Assembly: GCF_009857435.1 (NCBI RefSeq)
Contig: NZ_WWCK01000001.1
Coordinates: 620,001 to 684,000 of the forward strand
Reading direction: 5' to 3'
Length of the DNA: 64,000 bases
Origin: Duganella rivi
GTDB lineage: Bacteria; Pseudomonadota; Gammaproteobacteria; Burkholderiales; Burkholderiaceae_D
Under the pieces are notes generated by a model. It had not been told where the DNA came from. It did no database searches and saw only the letters and a list, made by a program, of their open reading frames with translations. Both the position numbers and the translations under genes were made by a program. Each line of letters begins with the position of its first letter. Positions within the stretch are counted from its first letter, which is position 1. Positions 56,653 through 64,000 of this stretch are shown here, in pieces.

Positions 56653-58122
56653 TCAAGCGCGGCAAGCGAAGGCGTTGACGGCATCGGCCGCAAGCGGTGC
56701 ATCAGCGCGCGTCTCAAACCAGAAACGGCGCAGCAGATTCTGCGCGGTCTGCATGCGATAGGTATTGGACGCGCGCATATCCGACAGCGGCGCGTAATCC
56801 TGCTGGAGCAAATCCATCGCTACGCGCAGATTGGCTTCGTTCCAGCCCAGGCCTATCAGCGATGCTTCGGCACGCGGTGCGCGGCGCGGCGTAGCAGCCA
56901 TGCCGCCAAACGCAATGCGCGCATCCACAACCTTGCCGCCATCGAGCGCAAACGCAAACGCCGCGCACACCGCCGAGATATCCTGATCGAAGCGCTTGGC
57001 CAGCTTGTAGGTACGGAACTGCACGTTGGCACGCGGCAGCGGCACGCGCACAGCGACGACAAATTCGTCGGCTTGCATGTCCTTCTTCTGATAATCGAGA
57101 TAGAAGGCTTCCAGCGCCAGCACGCGTTGGCCGGATGGGCCTTGCAGAACCACCTCGCTACCGAGAGCAATCATCCACGGCATGGAGTCGCCAATCGGCG
57201 AACCGTTGGCGACGTTGCCGCCCAGCGTGCCTGCATTCCGAATCGGCAGCGAAGCAAAGCGCTGCCACAACTCGCCCAGCTCCGCCGGATACAGCTTGCA
57301 CAGCGCTTCATACGCATCATTCAACGATACGCCCGCGCCAATTTCCAGCATGCCGTCTTTCTGCTGCACGCTTTGCAGCGCCGTTACGTGGCCGAGGTAA
57401 ATAATGTCGCCAAGTTCGCGCATCTGCTTGGTGACCCACAGGCCGATGTCGGTGGAACCAGCCAGCAGCGTCGCTGTCGGATGCGCGGTGCGCAGCGCCA
57501 CCAGTTCCTCCAGCGTGCGTGGCGCGTGGAACGACTGGCCGCGCGCCGAGTAGGTGGAACCGGCTTCGCGCTGCAAGGCTTGCAGTTGCTGGGCCAACGC
57601 GGCGCGGTCGAACGATACTTTCGGCAGCTCGGTCATGCGATGCGCCGCATCGATGATCGGACGATAGCCAGTGCAGCGGCACAGGTTACCGGACAGGCAG
57701 TCGTCAATCTCCTTGCGCTGCGCAGGCTTGCCGTCTTTATCCAGGTACATGCCCCACAAAGACATCACAAAGCCCGGCGTACAGAAACCGCATTGCGAGC
57801 CGTGACATTCCACCATCGCCTGCTGCACCGGATGCAGCGCGCCATCCGGCTGCTGCATGTCTTCCACCGTGAACAGCGCTTTGCCGTCCAGCGTGGGCGC
57901 GAACTGAATGCAGGAATTCACCGCCTTCATTTCCAGCTGGCCTTGCGCATTCAAGCTGCCGACGATGACTGTGCATGCACCGCAATCGCCTTCCGCGCAG
58001 CCTTCCTTGGTGCCGGTGCAATGCAAATCCTCACGCAGGTGCTGAAGCACGGTGCGGGTCGGTGCGGCGTCGTGGATTTCTTGTACTGCGCCACGGAAGT
58101 AAAAACGAATCGGTTCAGACAT
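56653..58122 (-). CDS. xdhA: Xanthine dehydrogenase, FeS/FAD small subunit
   Basis: The 489-residue subunit has two [2Fe-2S] domains. The plant-type site is in GCAEGDCGACTV, and the second cluster is in GSQCGFCTPGFVMS and LSGNLCRCTGYRP. The FAD-binding domain has LLAGSTDIGLWVTKQM and the NAGTLGGNVANGSPIGD motif. It passes electrons from the Mo site to NAD. The ATG at 58122 is preferred over a TTG six codons upstream, which would overlap the puuE stop at 58130. Confidence 0.95.
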   Translation of the reverse strand: MSEPIRFYFRGAVQEIHDAAPTRTVLQHLREDLHCTGTKEGCAEGDCGACTVIVGSLNAQGQLEMKAVNSCIQFAPTLDGKALFTVEDMQQPDGALHPVQQAMVECHGSQCGFCTPGFVMSLWGMYLDKDGKPAQRKEIDDCLSGNLCRCTGYRPIIDAAHRMTELPKVSFDRAALAQQLQALQREAGSTYSARGQSFHAPRTLEELVALRTAHPTATLLAGSTDIGLWVTKQMRELGDIIYLGHVTALQSVQQKDGMLEIGAGVSLNDAYEALCKLYPAELGELWQRFASLPIRNAGTLGGNVANGSPIGDSMPWMIALGSEVVLQGPSGQRVLALEAFYLDYQKKDMQADEFVVAVRVPLPRANVQFRTYKLAKRFDQDISAVCAAFAFALDGGKVVDARIAFGGMAATPRRAPRAEASLIGLGWNEANLRVAMDLLQQDYAPLSDMRASNTYRMQTAQNLLRRFWFETRADAPLAADAVNAFACRA

Positions 58123-58129
58123 CACAATC

Positions 58130-59083
58130 TCATTCAGCAAAAGGGTGCACAGTGCGCCAGTGTTCAGCGATATCGATACGGCGGGTGATCCAGACGTTGT
58201 CGTGGCTTTGCACGTAGTCGAGGAAGCGCGCCAGCGAGGCCGCGCGCGCCGGACGGCCGACGATGCGGCAGTGCAGGCCGATGTTCAGCATCTTCGGCTG
58301 GTTCAAGCCGTTCGGATCGCCCTCGGCATACAGCACGTCGAAGGCATCCTTCAGATAATCGAAGAACTGCGTGCCGGAGTTGAAGCCTTGGGCGGCGGCG
58401 AAGCGCATATCGTTAGTGTCCAGCGTGTATGGCAGGATCAGTTGCGGCGCGCTTACGGCCTGGCCGTCGGTATTGGTGAAATCCACCGTTTGCCAGAATG
58501 GCAGGTCGTCGCCGTAGTGGTCCGAGTCGTAGCGGAAGCCGCCATGCTCCATCACCAGTTTGCGCGTCTGCGGCGAATCGCGGCCGGTGTACCAGCCTTG
58601 CGGCGCACTGCCGGTCAGTTCGCGGATGATGTCGACCGCTTCCTTCATGTGGGCGCGCTCGGTGGCTTCGTCCATGTTTTGATAGCTGATCCAGCGCAGG
58701 CCGTGGCAAGCGATTTCGTGGCCCAGCTGTTTAAATGCGGCTACCGCCTCCGGGTTGCGCTTCAGCGCCATCGACACGCCAAAGATCGTCAGCGGCAGCT
58801 TGCGGTCTTCAAACATGCGCAGCAAACGCCACAAACCAGCGCGCGAACCGTACTCGTACAGCGATTCCATGCTCATATGGCGATTGCTGAACGAGGCCGC
58901 GCCGATAATCTCGGACAGGAAAGTCTCCGAGCCGGCATCGCCGTGCAGCACGCTGTTTTCGCCGCCTTCTTCGTAATTCAGGACGAATTGCACAGCGATG
59001 CGGGCCTTGTTCGGCCACTGGGCGTGCGGCGGTTTCGGGCCGTAACCGATCATGTCGCGCGGGTAGTTATCGTAGGTGGTCAT
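58130..59083 (-). CDS. puuE: PuuE-type allantoinase (polysaccharide deacetylase fold)
   Basis: The 317-residue protein matches PuuE throughout, with YPRDMIGYGPKPPHAQWPN, the LNYEEGGENSVLHGDAGSET segment, EIACHGLRWI and GWYTGRDSPQTRKL. This cofactor-independent family converts allantoin to allantoate and lacks the usual deacetylase metal triad. It is the promoter-proximal gene of the xdhABC-guaD-ada operon and is divergent from hiuH, so all purine-ring steps are linked except uricase and OHCU decarboxylase. Confidence 0.95.
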   Translation of the reverse strand: MTTYDNYPRDMIGYGPKPPHAQWPNKARIAVQFVLNYEEGGENSVLHGDAGSETFLSEIIGAASFSNRHMSMESLYEYGSRAGLWRLLRMFEDRKLPLTIFGVSMALKRNPEAVAAFKQLGHEIACHGLRWISYQNMDEATERAHMKEAVDIIRELTGSAPQGWYTGRDSPQTRKLVMEHGGFRYDSDHYGDDLPFWQTVDFTNTDGQAVSAPQLILPYTLDTNDMRFAAAQGFNSGTQFFDYLKDAFDVLYAEGDPNGLNQPKMLNIGLHCRIVGRPARAASLARFLDYVQSHDNVWITRRIDIAEHWRTVHPFAE

Positions 59084-59115
59084 GGCGCAGCTTAGTCTAT
59101 GGGGGTTATATCCTT

Positions 59116-59151
59116 AATCATATATGCCTGCGTGCGTGGCAGTATATGATT
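59116..59151. promoter_or_regulatory. Operator-like dyad in the puuE/hiuH divergent promoter
   Basis: AATCATATATGCC (59116-59128) is mirrored by GGCAGTATATGATT (59138-59151) with one extra base, around a 9-nt centre. It lies 33 bp from puuE and 42 bp from hiuH, a position from which one regulator could control both directions. Confidence 0.6.
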
Positions 59152-59192
59152 TAGACAATAGATACCTGTTACAAGCAAATATAGGACCAATC

Positions 59193-59546
59193 ATGGGCAA
59201 ACTCAGTACACACGTTCTCGACATCACCCAAGGCAAGCCGGGCGCCGGCGTTAAAGTGGCTTTGTATGCGGTAGGGCCGCAGGGCCGCGAGCTGCTGAAA
59301 ACTGACGTCACCAACGCCGACGGCCGCTGTTCCACCCCGCTGCTGGAGGGCGATGCACTGAAACAGGGCAAATATGAGCTGGTGTTCAGCGCCGGCGAAT
59401 ATTTCGCCGCGCAGGGCGTGGCGCTGCCGGAACCGCGCTTTATCGATGAGGTGACGCTGGCGTTCGGCGTGGCGCATGCGGATCAGAATTACCACGTGCC
59501 GCTGGTGGTGTCGCCGTGGGCCTATTCGACCTATCGCGGGAGCTGA
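59193..59546 (+). CDS. hiuH: 5-Hydroxyisourate hydrolase
   Basis: The 117-residue transthyretin-related protein has LSTHVLDITQGKPGAGVKVA at the N-terminus and the diagnostic C-terminal YRGS preceded by HVPLVVSPWAYSTYRGS. It hydrolyses 5-hydroxyisourate to OHCU in urate breakdown. There is no signal peptide, so it is cytosolic. The ATG at 59193 has AGGA 7 nt upstream and matches the usual family start. It is divergent from the puuE operon. Confidence 0.95.
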   Translation: MGKLSTHVLDITQGKPGAGVKVALYAVGPQGRELLKTDVTNADGRCSTPLLEGDALKQGKYELVFSAGEYFAAQGVALPEPRFIDEVTLAFGVAHADQNYHVPLVVSPWAYSTYRGS

Positions 59547-59566
59547 CCTGATAAGATGCGGGCACT

Positions 59567-61060
59567 ATGACTGAATCCCTGGCCGCATCCTTTCTTCAAC
59601 AAGCCGTCGAGCTGCATCAGCAGGGACGGTTCGAGCCGGCACAAGCGCTGTACCGGCAGGTCCTTGAACTCAATCCGCGCCAGTTCGATGCGCTGCATCT
59701 GCTGGGCGTGATCGCGCGACAGCAAGGCGACATTACCGCCGCCATCGACCTGATTTCGCGCGCGATTGCCATCGACGGCGCGCAAGCCAATGCGCATTGC
59801 AATCTGGGGGTGGCCTTGCTGGATGCGGGCCGCGCTGAAGAGGCGTTGGCCAGCCATGACCGCGCGCTGGCCTTGAATCCATCGTATGCGCTGGCGTGGA
59901 GCAATCGCGGCAACGCGCTGCGCAAGCTTGCCCGTCCGGCCGAGGCGCTGGACAGCTACCAGCGCGCCTTGCAGTTCAAGCCCGATTACGCGGAAGCGCA
60001 CTGCAACCGCGCCATCGTCTTGCAGGACATGGGCCGCTATCTCGACGCGCTGGGCGCAGCCGAAGATGCGCTCAACATCAGGGATCGCTATGCCGATGCG
60101 TGGCTCGCACGCGGCAACGCCCTGCACTGCCTGCGCTACCTGCCGGAGGCTGTGGAGAGCTTCGACCGCGCCATCCACTTGCGGCCCGATTGGGCGGAGG
60201 CATACAGCGCGCAAGGTTCCTCGCTATTCAAACTCGGTGAATTCGGCGCGGCGCTGGACAGCTACGACCAGGCGCTCAAGCACCGTCCCGATTACGCGCT
60301 GGCCCACTACCATCGCGGCAACGCGCTGCGTTCATTGGACCGGCGCGAAGAAGCCATCGCCGCCTACCGCGCCGCGCTGGCGCATGGCGACAATCCAGAA
60401 ACCATCGCCTTCGCACTGGCCTCGGTGGGCGAAGGCGAAACACCGGCCGCGCTGCCGAACGATTATGTGCGCTCGCTGTTCGACCAATACGCCAACCACT
60501 TCGACCAGCACTTGACCGAGGTACTCGGCTACAAAACACCTGCCGTGCTGGACGCCCTGCTGCGCCACGTCGCGCCGTCGTCGGATTTGAAGACAGTCGA
60601 TCTAGGCTGCGGCACCGGCTTGTGCGGCCCATACCTGCGCGCCTACTCGCAGCACCTGCACGGCGTCGACCTGTCGCAGCAAATGCTGGACAAAGCCACC
60701 GAACGCAATCTGTACGACCACCTAGCCTGCGACGACCTCCTTCCGTTTTTGGCATCCCGCGAAGGCGCCTACGATCTGGCGGTAGCCGCCGACGTCTTCG
60801 TCTACATCGGAGACCTTGCGCCGGTGTTCAAGGCCGTCCACGCCGCGCTGCGTCCGGGCGGCCGCTTCTGCTTCTCGGTCGAATCTGGCGACGATGCCGA
60901 CTACGTGCTGCGCCCATCCAACCGCTACGCCCACACGCTGGAATACCTGCAACGACTGGCCGCCGCCACCGGCTTCCAAGTCCTCGCCACCCAAGCCATG
61001 GAAGCCCGCCAGGAAAATGGCGCCCCCATCGCCGCCCACGCCATCATCATGAGCCGATAA
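59567..61060 (+). CDS. TPR-repeat protein with C-terminal SAM-dependent methyltransferase
   Basis: In this 497-residue protein residues ~5-280 form about eight TPR units (for example ALYRQVLELNPRQFDALHLL and ALDSYQRALQFKPDYAEAHC). The remainder is a class I methyltransferase with DLGCGTGLCGPYLR as motif I, HGVDLSQQMLDKA and ALRPGGRFCFSVE. The TPR part suggests a protein substrate, but it is not identifiable. It starts 20 nt after hiuH and ends 2 nt before the APH-like gene, so it may be co-transcribed with both. Confidence 0.88.
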   Translation: MTESLAASFLQQAVELHQQGRFEPAQALYRQVLELNPRQFDALHLLGVIARQQGDITAAIDLISRAIAIDGAQANAHCNLGVALLDAGRAEEALASHDRALALNPSYALAWSNRGNALRKLARPAEALDSYQRALQFKPDYAEAHCNRAIVLQDMGRYLDALGAAEDALNIRDRYADAWLARGNALHCLRYLPEAVESFDRAIHLRPDWAEAYSAQGSSLFKLGEFGAALDSYDQALKHRPDYALAHYHRGNALRSLDRREEAIAAYRAALAHGDNPETIAFALASVGEGETPAALPNDYVRSLFDQYANHFDQHLTEVLGYKTPAVLDALLRHVAPSSDLKTVDLGCGTGLCGPYLRAYSQHLHGVDLSQQMLDKATERNLYDHLACDDLLPFLASREGAYDLAVAADVFVYIGDLAPVFKAVHAALRPGGRFCFSVESGDDADYVLRPSNRYAHTLEYLQRLAAATGFQVLATQAMEARQENGAPIAAHAIIMSR

Positions 61061-61062
61061 GC

Positions 61063-61827
61063 ATGGATGCCAATATCAAGCGGTTCATCGGCGATGCGGC
61101 GCTGCGGCGCGACGAGATAGGCGAATCGCCTTGCGAGGTGCATAGCTTCCAACGCGGGAAAGAACTTTATTTTTTGAAGACGTCGCCGGCAGTTTATGCG
61201 GAGACCACGTACAGCGTGCTGCGCGAGGCCGCAGTGCTGCAATGGCTATCGGGTCGGATTAACGTGCCGGAAGTGATGCTCACCGCGCAGGACGATCAGC
61301 GCGAGTACATGATCACGCGCGCAGTTCCCGGTAAGCCGTTGGCGGCGCTGATCGAGACCAAGCAGCCGGTGCTCGATCTATTCACCGAATCGCTGCGGCA
61401 GGTGCAATCGGTATCGATTGCTAACTGCCCGTTCGACTCCACCGCTGCGGTGCGCCTGCGCGAGCTGGAATTCCTCGTCAGCCAAGGTCTGATTGACGAA
61501 GACTTCGATTTCGACCAGTGGCCCGGCCTGCACACACCACAAGACCTGCTGGCCCGCCTGCACGCCACCATGCCGCAAGAAGACCTGGTGTTCTCGCATG
61601 GCGACCTTGGCGACTCCAACATCTTCGTCACCGACCACGACGAACTCCACTTCATCGACCTGGGCCGAGGCGGCAAGGCTGACCGCTGGCTCGACATCGC
61701 CTTCGTCCACCGCAACCTGAGCGAAGAAATCTCCGCCGCCAGCGCGCGTAAATTCCTCGCCCAACTCCCTTTCCCCGACGCGCCCCAAAAGCGTGAATTC
61801 TTCGAACAACTGGACGAACTCTTTTAG
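61063..61827 (+). CDS. APH(3')-like aminoglycoside phosphotransferase
   Basis: The 254-residue kinase is close in length to APH(3') enzymes (~264). It shows the ATP-binding strand FQRGKELYFLKTS, EAAVLQWLSGRINVPEV, the catalytic loop FSHGDLGDSNIFV, the metal-binding FIDLGRGGKADRWLDIA, and a C-terminal FFEQLDELF matching the APH(3') ending. APH(3') enzymes phosphorylate kanamycin-type aminoglycosides. It is chromosomal, has no mobile-element flanks and follows the methyltransferase gene closely, so it is a candidate intrinsic or ancestral enzyme. Its activity on drugs is not certain. Confidence 0.82.
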   Translation: MDANIKRFIGDAALRRDEIGESPCEVHSFQRGKELYFLKTSPAVYAETTYSVLREAAVLQWLSGRINVPEVMLTAQDDQREYMITRAVPGKPLAALIETKQPVLDLFTESLRQVQSVSIANCPFDSTAAVRLRELEFLVSQGLIDEDFDFDQWPGLHTPQDLLARLHATMPQEDLVFSHGDLGDSNIFVTDHDELHFIDLGRGGKADRWLDIAFVHRNLSEEISAASARKFLAQLPFPDAPQKREFFEQLDELF

Positions 61828-61899
61828 CAACTTTGGCGGCCCCGGCTCAAACAAAGGATAATAGCGGCTATATCATTTTGAGCATTCTGGAATACCCCC

Positions 61900-64000
61900 A
61901 TGGAAATTAAGGTCAACTTCCTCGACAAGCTACGCATCGAGGCCAAATTCGACGACTTCACGGTCATTGCCGACCAGCCCATCCGCTACAAGGGCGACGG
62001 CTCGGCCCCCGGCCCGTTCGACTACTTCCTGGCCTCGTCCGCCCTGTGCGCGGCGTACTTCGTGAAGTTGTATTGCAATACCCGCAATATTCCAACCGAA
62101 AACATCCGCCTGTCGCAGAACAACATTGTTGATCCTGAAAACCGCTACAAGCAGATTTTCAAAATCCAGGTCGAGCTGCCGGAAGATATCTCGGACAAAG
62201 ACCGTCAAGGCATCCTGCGCTCGATCGACCGCTGCACCGTGAAAAAAGTGGTGCAGGAAGGCCCGGACTTCATCATCGAAGAAGTCGCCAACCTGGACGC
62301 CGACGCGCAAGCGCTGCTGACCGTCAGCACCTCCGCCGAGACCAGCACCTACATCCCCGGCAAAGACCTGCCGCTGGAACAAACCATCGCCAACATGACC
62401 GCCGTGCTGGCCAACCTCGGCATCAAGATTGAAATCGCCTCGTGGCGCAACATCGTGCCGAACGTGTGGTCGCTGCACATCCGCGACGCGCACTCGCCGA
62501 TGTGCTTCACCAACGGCAAGGGCTCCACCAAGGAAAGCGCGCTGGCCTCGGCGCTGGGCGAGTACATCGAACGCCTCAACAACAACCACTTCTACGCCGG
62601 CGCCTTCTGGGGCCAAGAGATCGCCAACGCGCCGTTCGTGCACTATCCGAACGAGCGCTGGTTCAAGCCGGGCCGCAAGGACGCGCTGCCAAAAGAAATC
62701 CTGGACGAATACTCGCTGGCCATCTACAACCCGGATGGCGAACTGCGCGGCTCGCACCTGATCGACACCAACTCCGGCAACGTCGAGCGCGGCATCTGCT
62801 CGCTGCCGTACACGCGCCAGTCGGACGGCGAGACCGTCTACTTCCCATCCAACCTGGTGGAGAACCTGTACGCCAGCAACGGCATGAGCGCCGGTAACAC
62901 GCTGGCTGAAGCGCAAGTCCAATGCCTGTCGGAGATTTTCGAACGCGCGGTCAAGCGCGAAATCCTCGAAGGCGAACTCGCCCTGCCGGACGTGCCGCAA
63001 GAAGTGCTGGCGAAATATCCGGGCATCGTGGCCGGCATCAAGGGCTTGGAAGAGCAAGGCTTCCCGGTGCTGGTAAAAGACGCGTCGCTGGGCGGCCAAT
63101 ACCCAGTCATGTGCGTGACCTTGATGAACCCGCGCACCGGCGGCGTGTTTGCCTCGTTCGGCGCGCACCCAAGCCTGGAAGTGGCGCTGGAACGCAGCCT
63201 GACCGAACTGATGCAAGGCCGCAGCTTTGAAGGCCTCAACGACTTGCCGCGCCCGACCTTCGCCAGCGAAGCCGTCACCGAGCCGTACAACTTCGTTGAG
63301 CACTTCATCGACTCCAGCGGCATCGTCTCGTGGCGCTTCTTCAGCGCCAAGTCGGATTACGAATTCGTCGAGTGGGACTTCACCAGCCAAGGCGACAACG
63401 CCAACGCCGAAGAAGCCGCCACCCTGCTCGGCATCCTTGCCGACATGGGCAAAGAAGTCTACACCGCCGTCTACGACCAGCTGGGCGCAACGGCCTGCCG
63501 CATCCTGGTGCCCGGCTACTCGGAAGTCTACCCAGTGGAAGACCTGATCTGGGACAACACCAACAAATCGCTGCTGTTCCGCGAAGACGTGCTGAACCTG
63601 CACCGCCTCGACGACGACCAGCTCGAAGCCCTGCTGGACCGACTCGAAAACAACGAACTGGACGAATACGGCGACATCGCCACCCTGATCGGCGTCGAAT
63701 TCGACGAAAACACCGAGTGGGGCCAGCTCACCGTGCTGGAACTGAAGCTGCTGATCAACCTTGCCCTGCAACAGTTCGAAGAAGCCCACGAACTGGTCGG
63801 CTCCTTCCTGCAATACAACGACAACACCGTCGAGCGCGGCCTGTTCTACCAAGCCATGAACGTGGCGCTGGAAGTCGAACTGGACGACGAGATGGACATG
63901 GACGACTACGAAGTCAACTTCCGCCGCATGTTCGGCAACGAGCGCATGGATGCCGTGCTGGGCTCGCTGGAAGGCACCGTGCGCTTCTACGGCCTGTTCG
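61900..64000 (+). CDS. ycaO: OsmC-YcaO fusion protein, 3'-truncated by window edge
   Basis: At least 700 codons are visible. Residues ~1-135 form an OsmC-like domain (IRYKGDGSAPGPFDYFLASS, then ALCAAYFVKLYC). From about residue 150 the protein follows E. coli YcaO closely: YIPGKDLPLEQTIANM, PNVWSLHIRDAHSPMCFTNG, then KGSTKESALASALGEYIERL, IDTNSGNVERGICSLPYTRQ and SNGMSAGNTLAEAQ. YcaO enzymes use ATP to activate amide backbones, and E. coli YcaO is linked to RimO-dependent methylthiolation of ribosomal protein S12. The role of the OsmC part is unknown. The stop is beyond the window. Confidence 0.9.
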   Translation, partial: MEIKVNFLDKLRIEAKFDDFTVIADQPIRYKGDGSAPGPFDYFLASSALCAAYFVKLYCNTRNIPTENIRLSQNNIVDPENRYKQIFKIQVELPEDISDKDRQGILRSIDRCTVKKVVQEGPDFIIEEVANLDADAQALLTVSTSAETSTYIPGKDLPLEQTIANMTAVLANLGIKIEIASWRNIVPNVWSLHIRDAHSPMCFTNGKGSTKESALASALGEYIERLNNNHFYAGAFWGQEIANAPFVHYPNERWFKPGRKDALPKEILDEYSLAIYNPDGELRGSHLIDTNSGNVERGICSLPYTRQSDGETVYFPSNLVENLYASNGMSAGNTLAEAQVQCLSEIFERAVKREILEGELALPDVPQEVLAKYPGIVAGIKGLEEQGFPVLVKDASLGGQYPVMCVTLMNPRTGGVFASFGAHPSLEVALERSLTELMQGRSFEGLNDLPRPTFASEAVTEPYNFVEHFIDSSGIVSWRFFSAKSDYEFVEWDFTSQGDNANAEEAATLLGILADMGKEVYTAVYDQLGATACRILVPGYSEVYPVEDLIWDNTNKSLLFREDVLNLHRLDDDQLEALLDRLENNELDEYGDIATLIGVEFDENTEWGQLTVLELKLLINLALQQFEEAHELVGSFLQYNDNTVERGLFYQAMNVALEVELDDEMDMDDYEVNFRRMFGNERMDAVLGSLEGTVRFYGLF

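Noticed and set aside
58123-58140. TTG start six codons upstream for xdhA
   Set aside because: It would overlap the puuE stop and lacks better ribosome-site support. The ATG at 58122 matches the family start.
61063-61827. APH-like gene as a recently acquired resistance cassette
   Set aside because: There is no integrase, transposase, inverted repeat or composition shift nearby, and the gene is tightly packed with its neighbours.
61930-63852. A minus-strand open frame of 640 codons opposite the OsmC-YcaO gene
   Set aside because: The plus-strand frame matches YcaO along its whole visible length. The antisense frame is a shadow.

Overview
The window is GC-rich, densely packed chromosomal DNA. 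PEP-CTERM surface proteins, an Oar-type TonB receptor and the overall gene content suggest a beta-proteobacterium of the Oxalobacteraceae (Massilia/Duganella/Janthinobacterium group). This placement is inferred from gene content alone. I see no rRNA, tRNA, CRISPR array, insertion sequence or phage gene. The first gene (mmsA) and the last (OsmC-YcaO) run off the window.

Layout. 1-5202: a beta-alanine/alanine catabolic set (mmsA, ald, omega-amino acid:pyruvate aminotransferase) facing a MocR-type regulator and a RutR-like TetR regulator. 5171-7245: two PEP-CTERM choice-of-anchor-A proteins. 7315-13829: a GNAT acetyltransferase, a small membrane protein with a LytS/LytTR two-component pair, a VOC protein, a YedY-like molybdoenzyme with cytochrome b and a secreted partner, and a LuxR regulator carrying a degenerate HD-GYP-like domain. 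13826-22332: a minus-strand nucleoside catabolic operon (PNP, deoB, deoC, an ALDH16-like tandem aldehyde dehydrogenase, deoA, cdd and a tandem deaminase-like protein). 22555-25522: pseudouridine catabolism (HTH-fused psuK, psuG) and a LysR regulator. 25623-29459: a giant Ig-repeat adhesin. 29464-34135: pyroglutamyl peptidase, DUF979, DUF969 and a TonB receptor. 34507-40318: transaldolase and a BMP-family nucleoside ABC transporter. 40315-42407: cytochrome c, Nudix hydrolase, DeoR regulator and a gene remnant. 42408-49910: S1/P1 nuclease, PLD-family protein, 5'-nucleotidase lipoprotein and an Oar-like TonB receptor. 50499-59546: purine catabolism (exported adenosine deaminase, guanine deaminase, xdhCBA, puuE, with hiuH divergent). 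59567-64000: TPR-methyltransferase, APH(3')-like kinase and OsmC-YcaO fusion.

Taken together, much of the window reads as one dispersed programme for feeding on extracellular nucleic acids. Exported nuclease and nucleotidase would release nucleosides, a TonB receptor and an ABC transporter could bring material in, and phosphorylases and deaminases would release bases and pentose phosphates. DeoB, DeoC, ALDH16 and transaldolase carry the sugars into central metabolism. GuaD, Xdh, HiuH and PuuE degrade the purine ring, and the beta-alanine set could finish pyrimidine breakdown. No uricase, OHCU decarboxylase or reductive/Rut uracil pathway gene is present in this window.

The main non-coding findings are a two-copy intergenic element ending in a 30-bp nested palindrome, several helically phased repeat arrays at promoters, a hairpin that would bury a Shine-Dalgarno sequence, and two intra-operon terminator-like hairpins.
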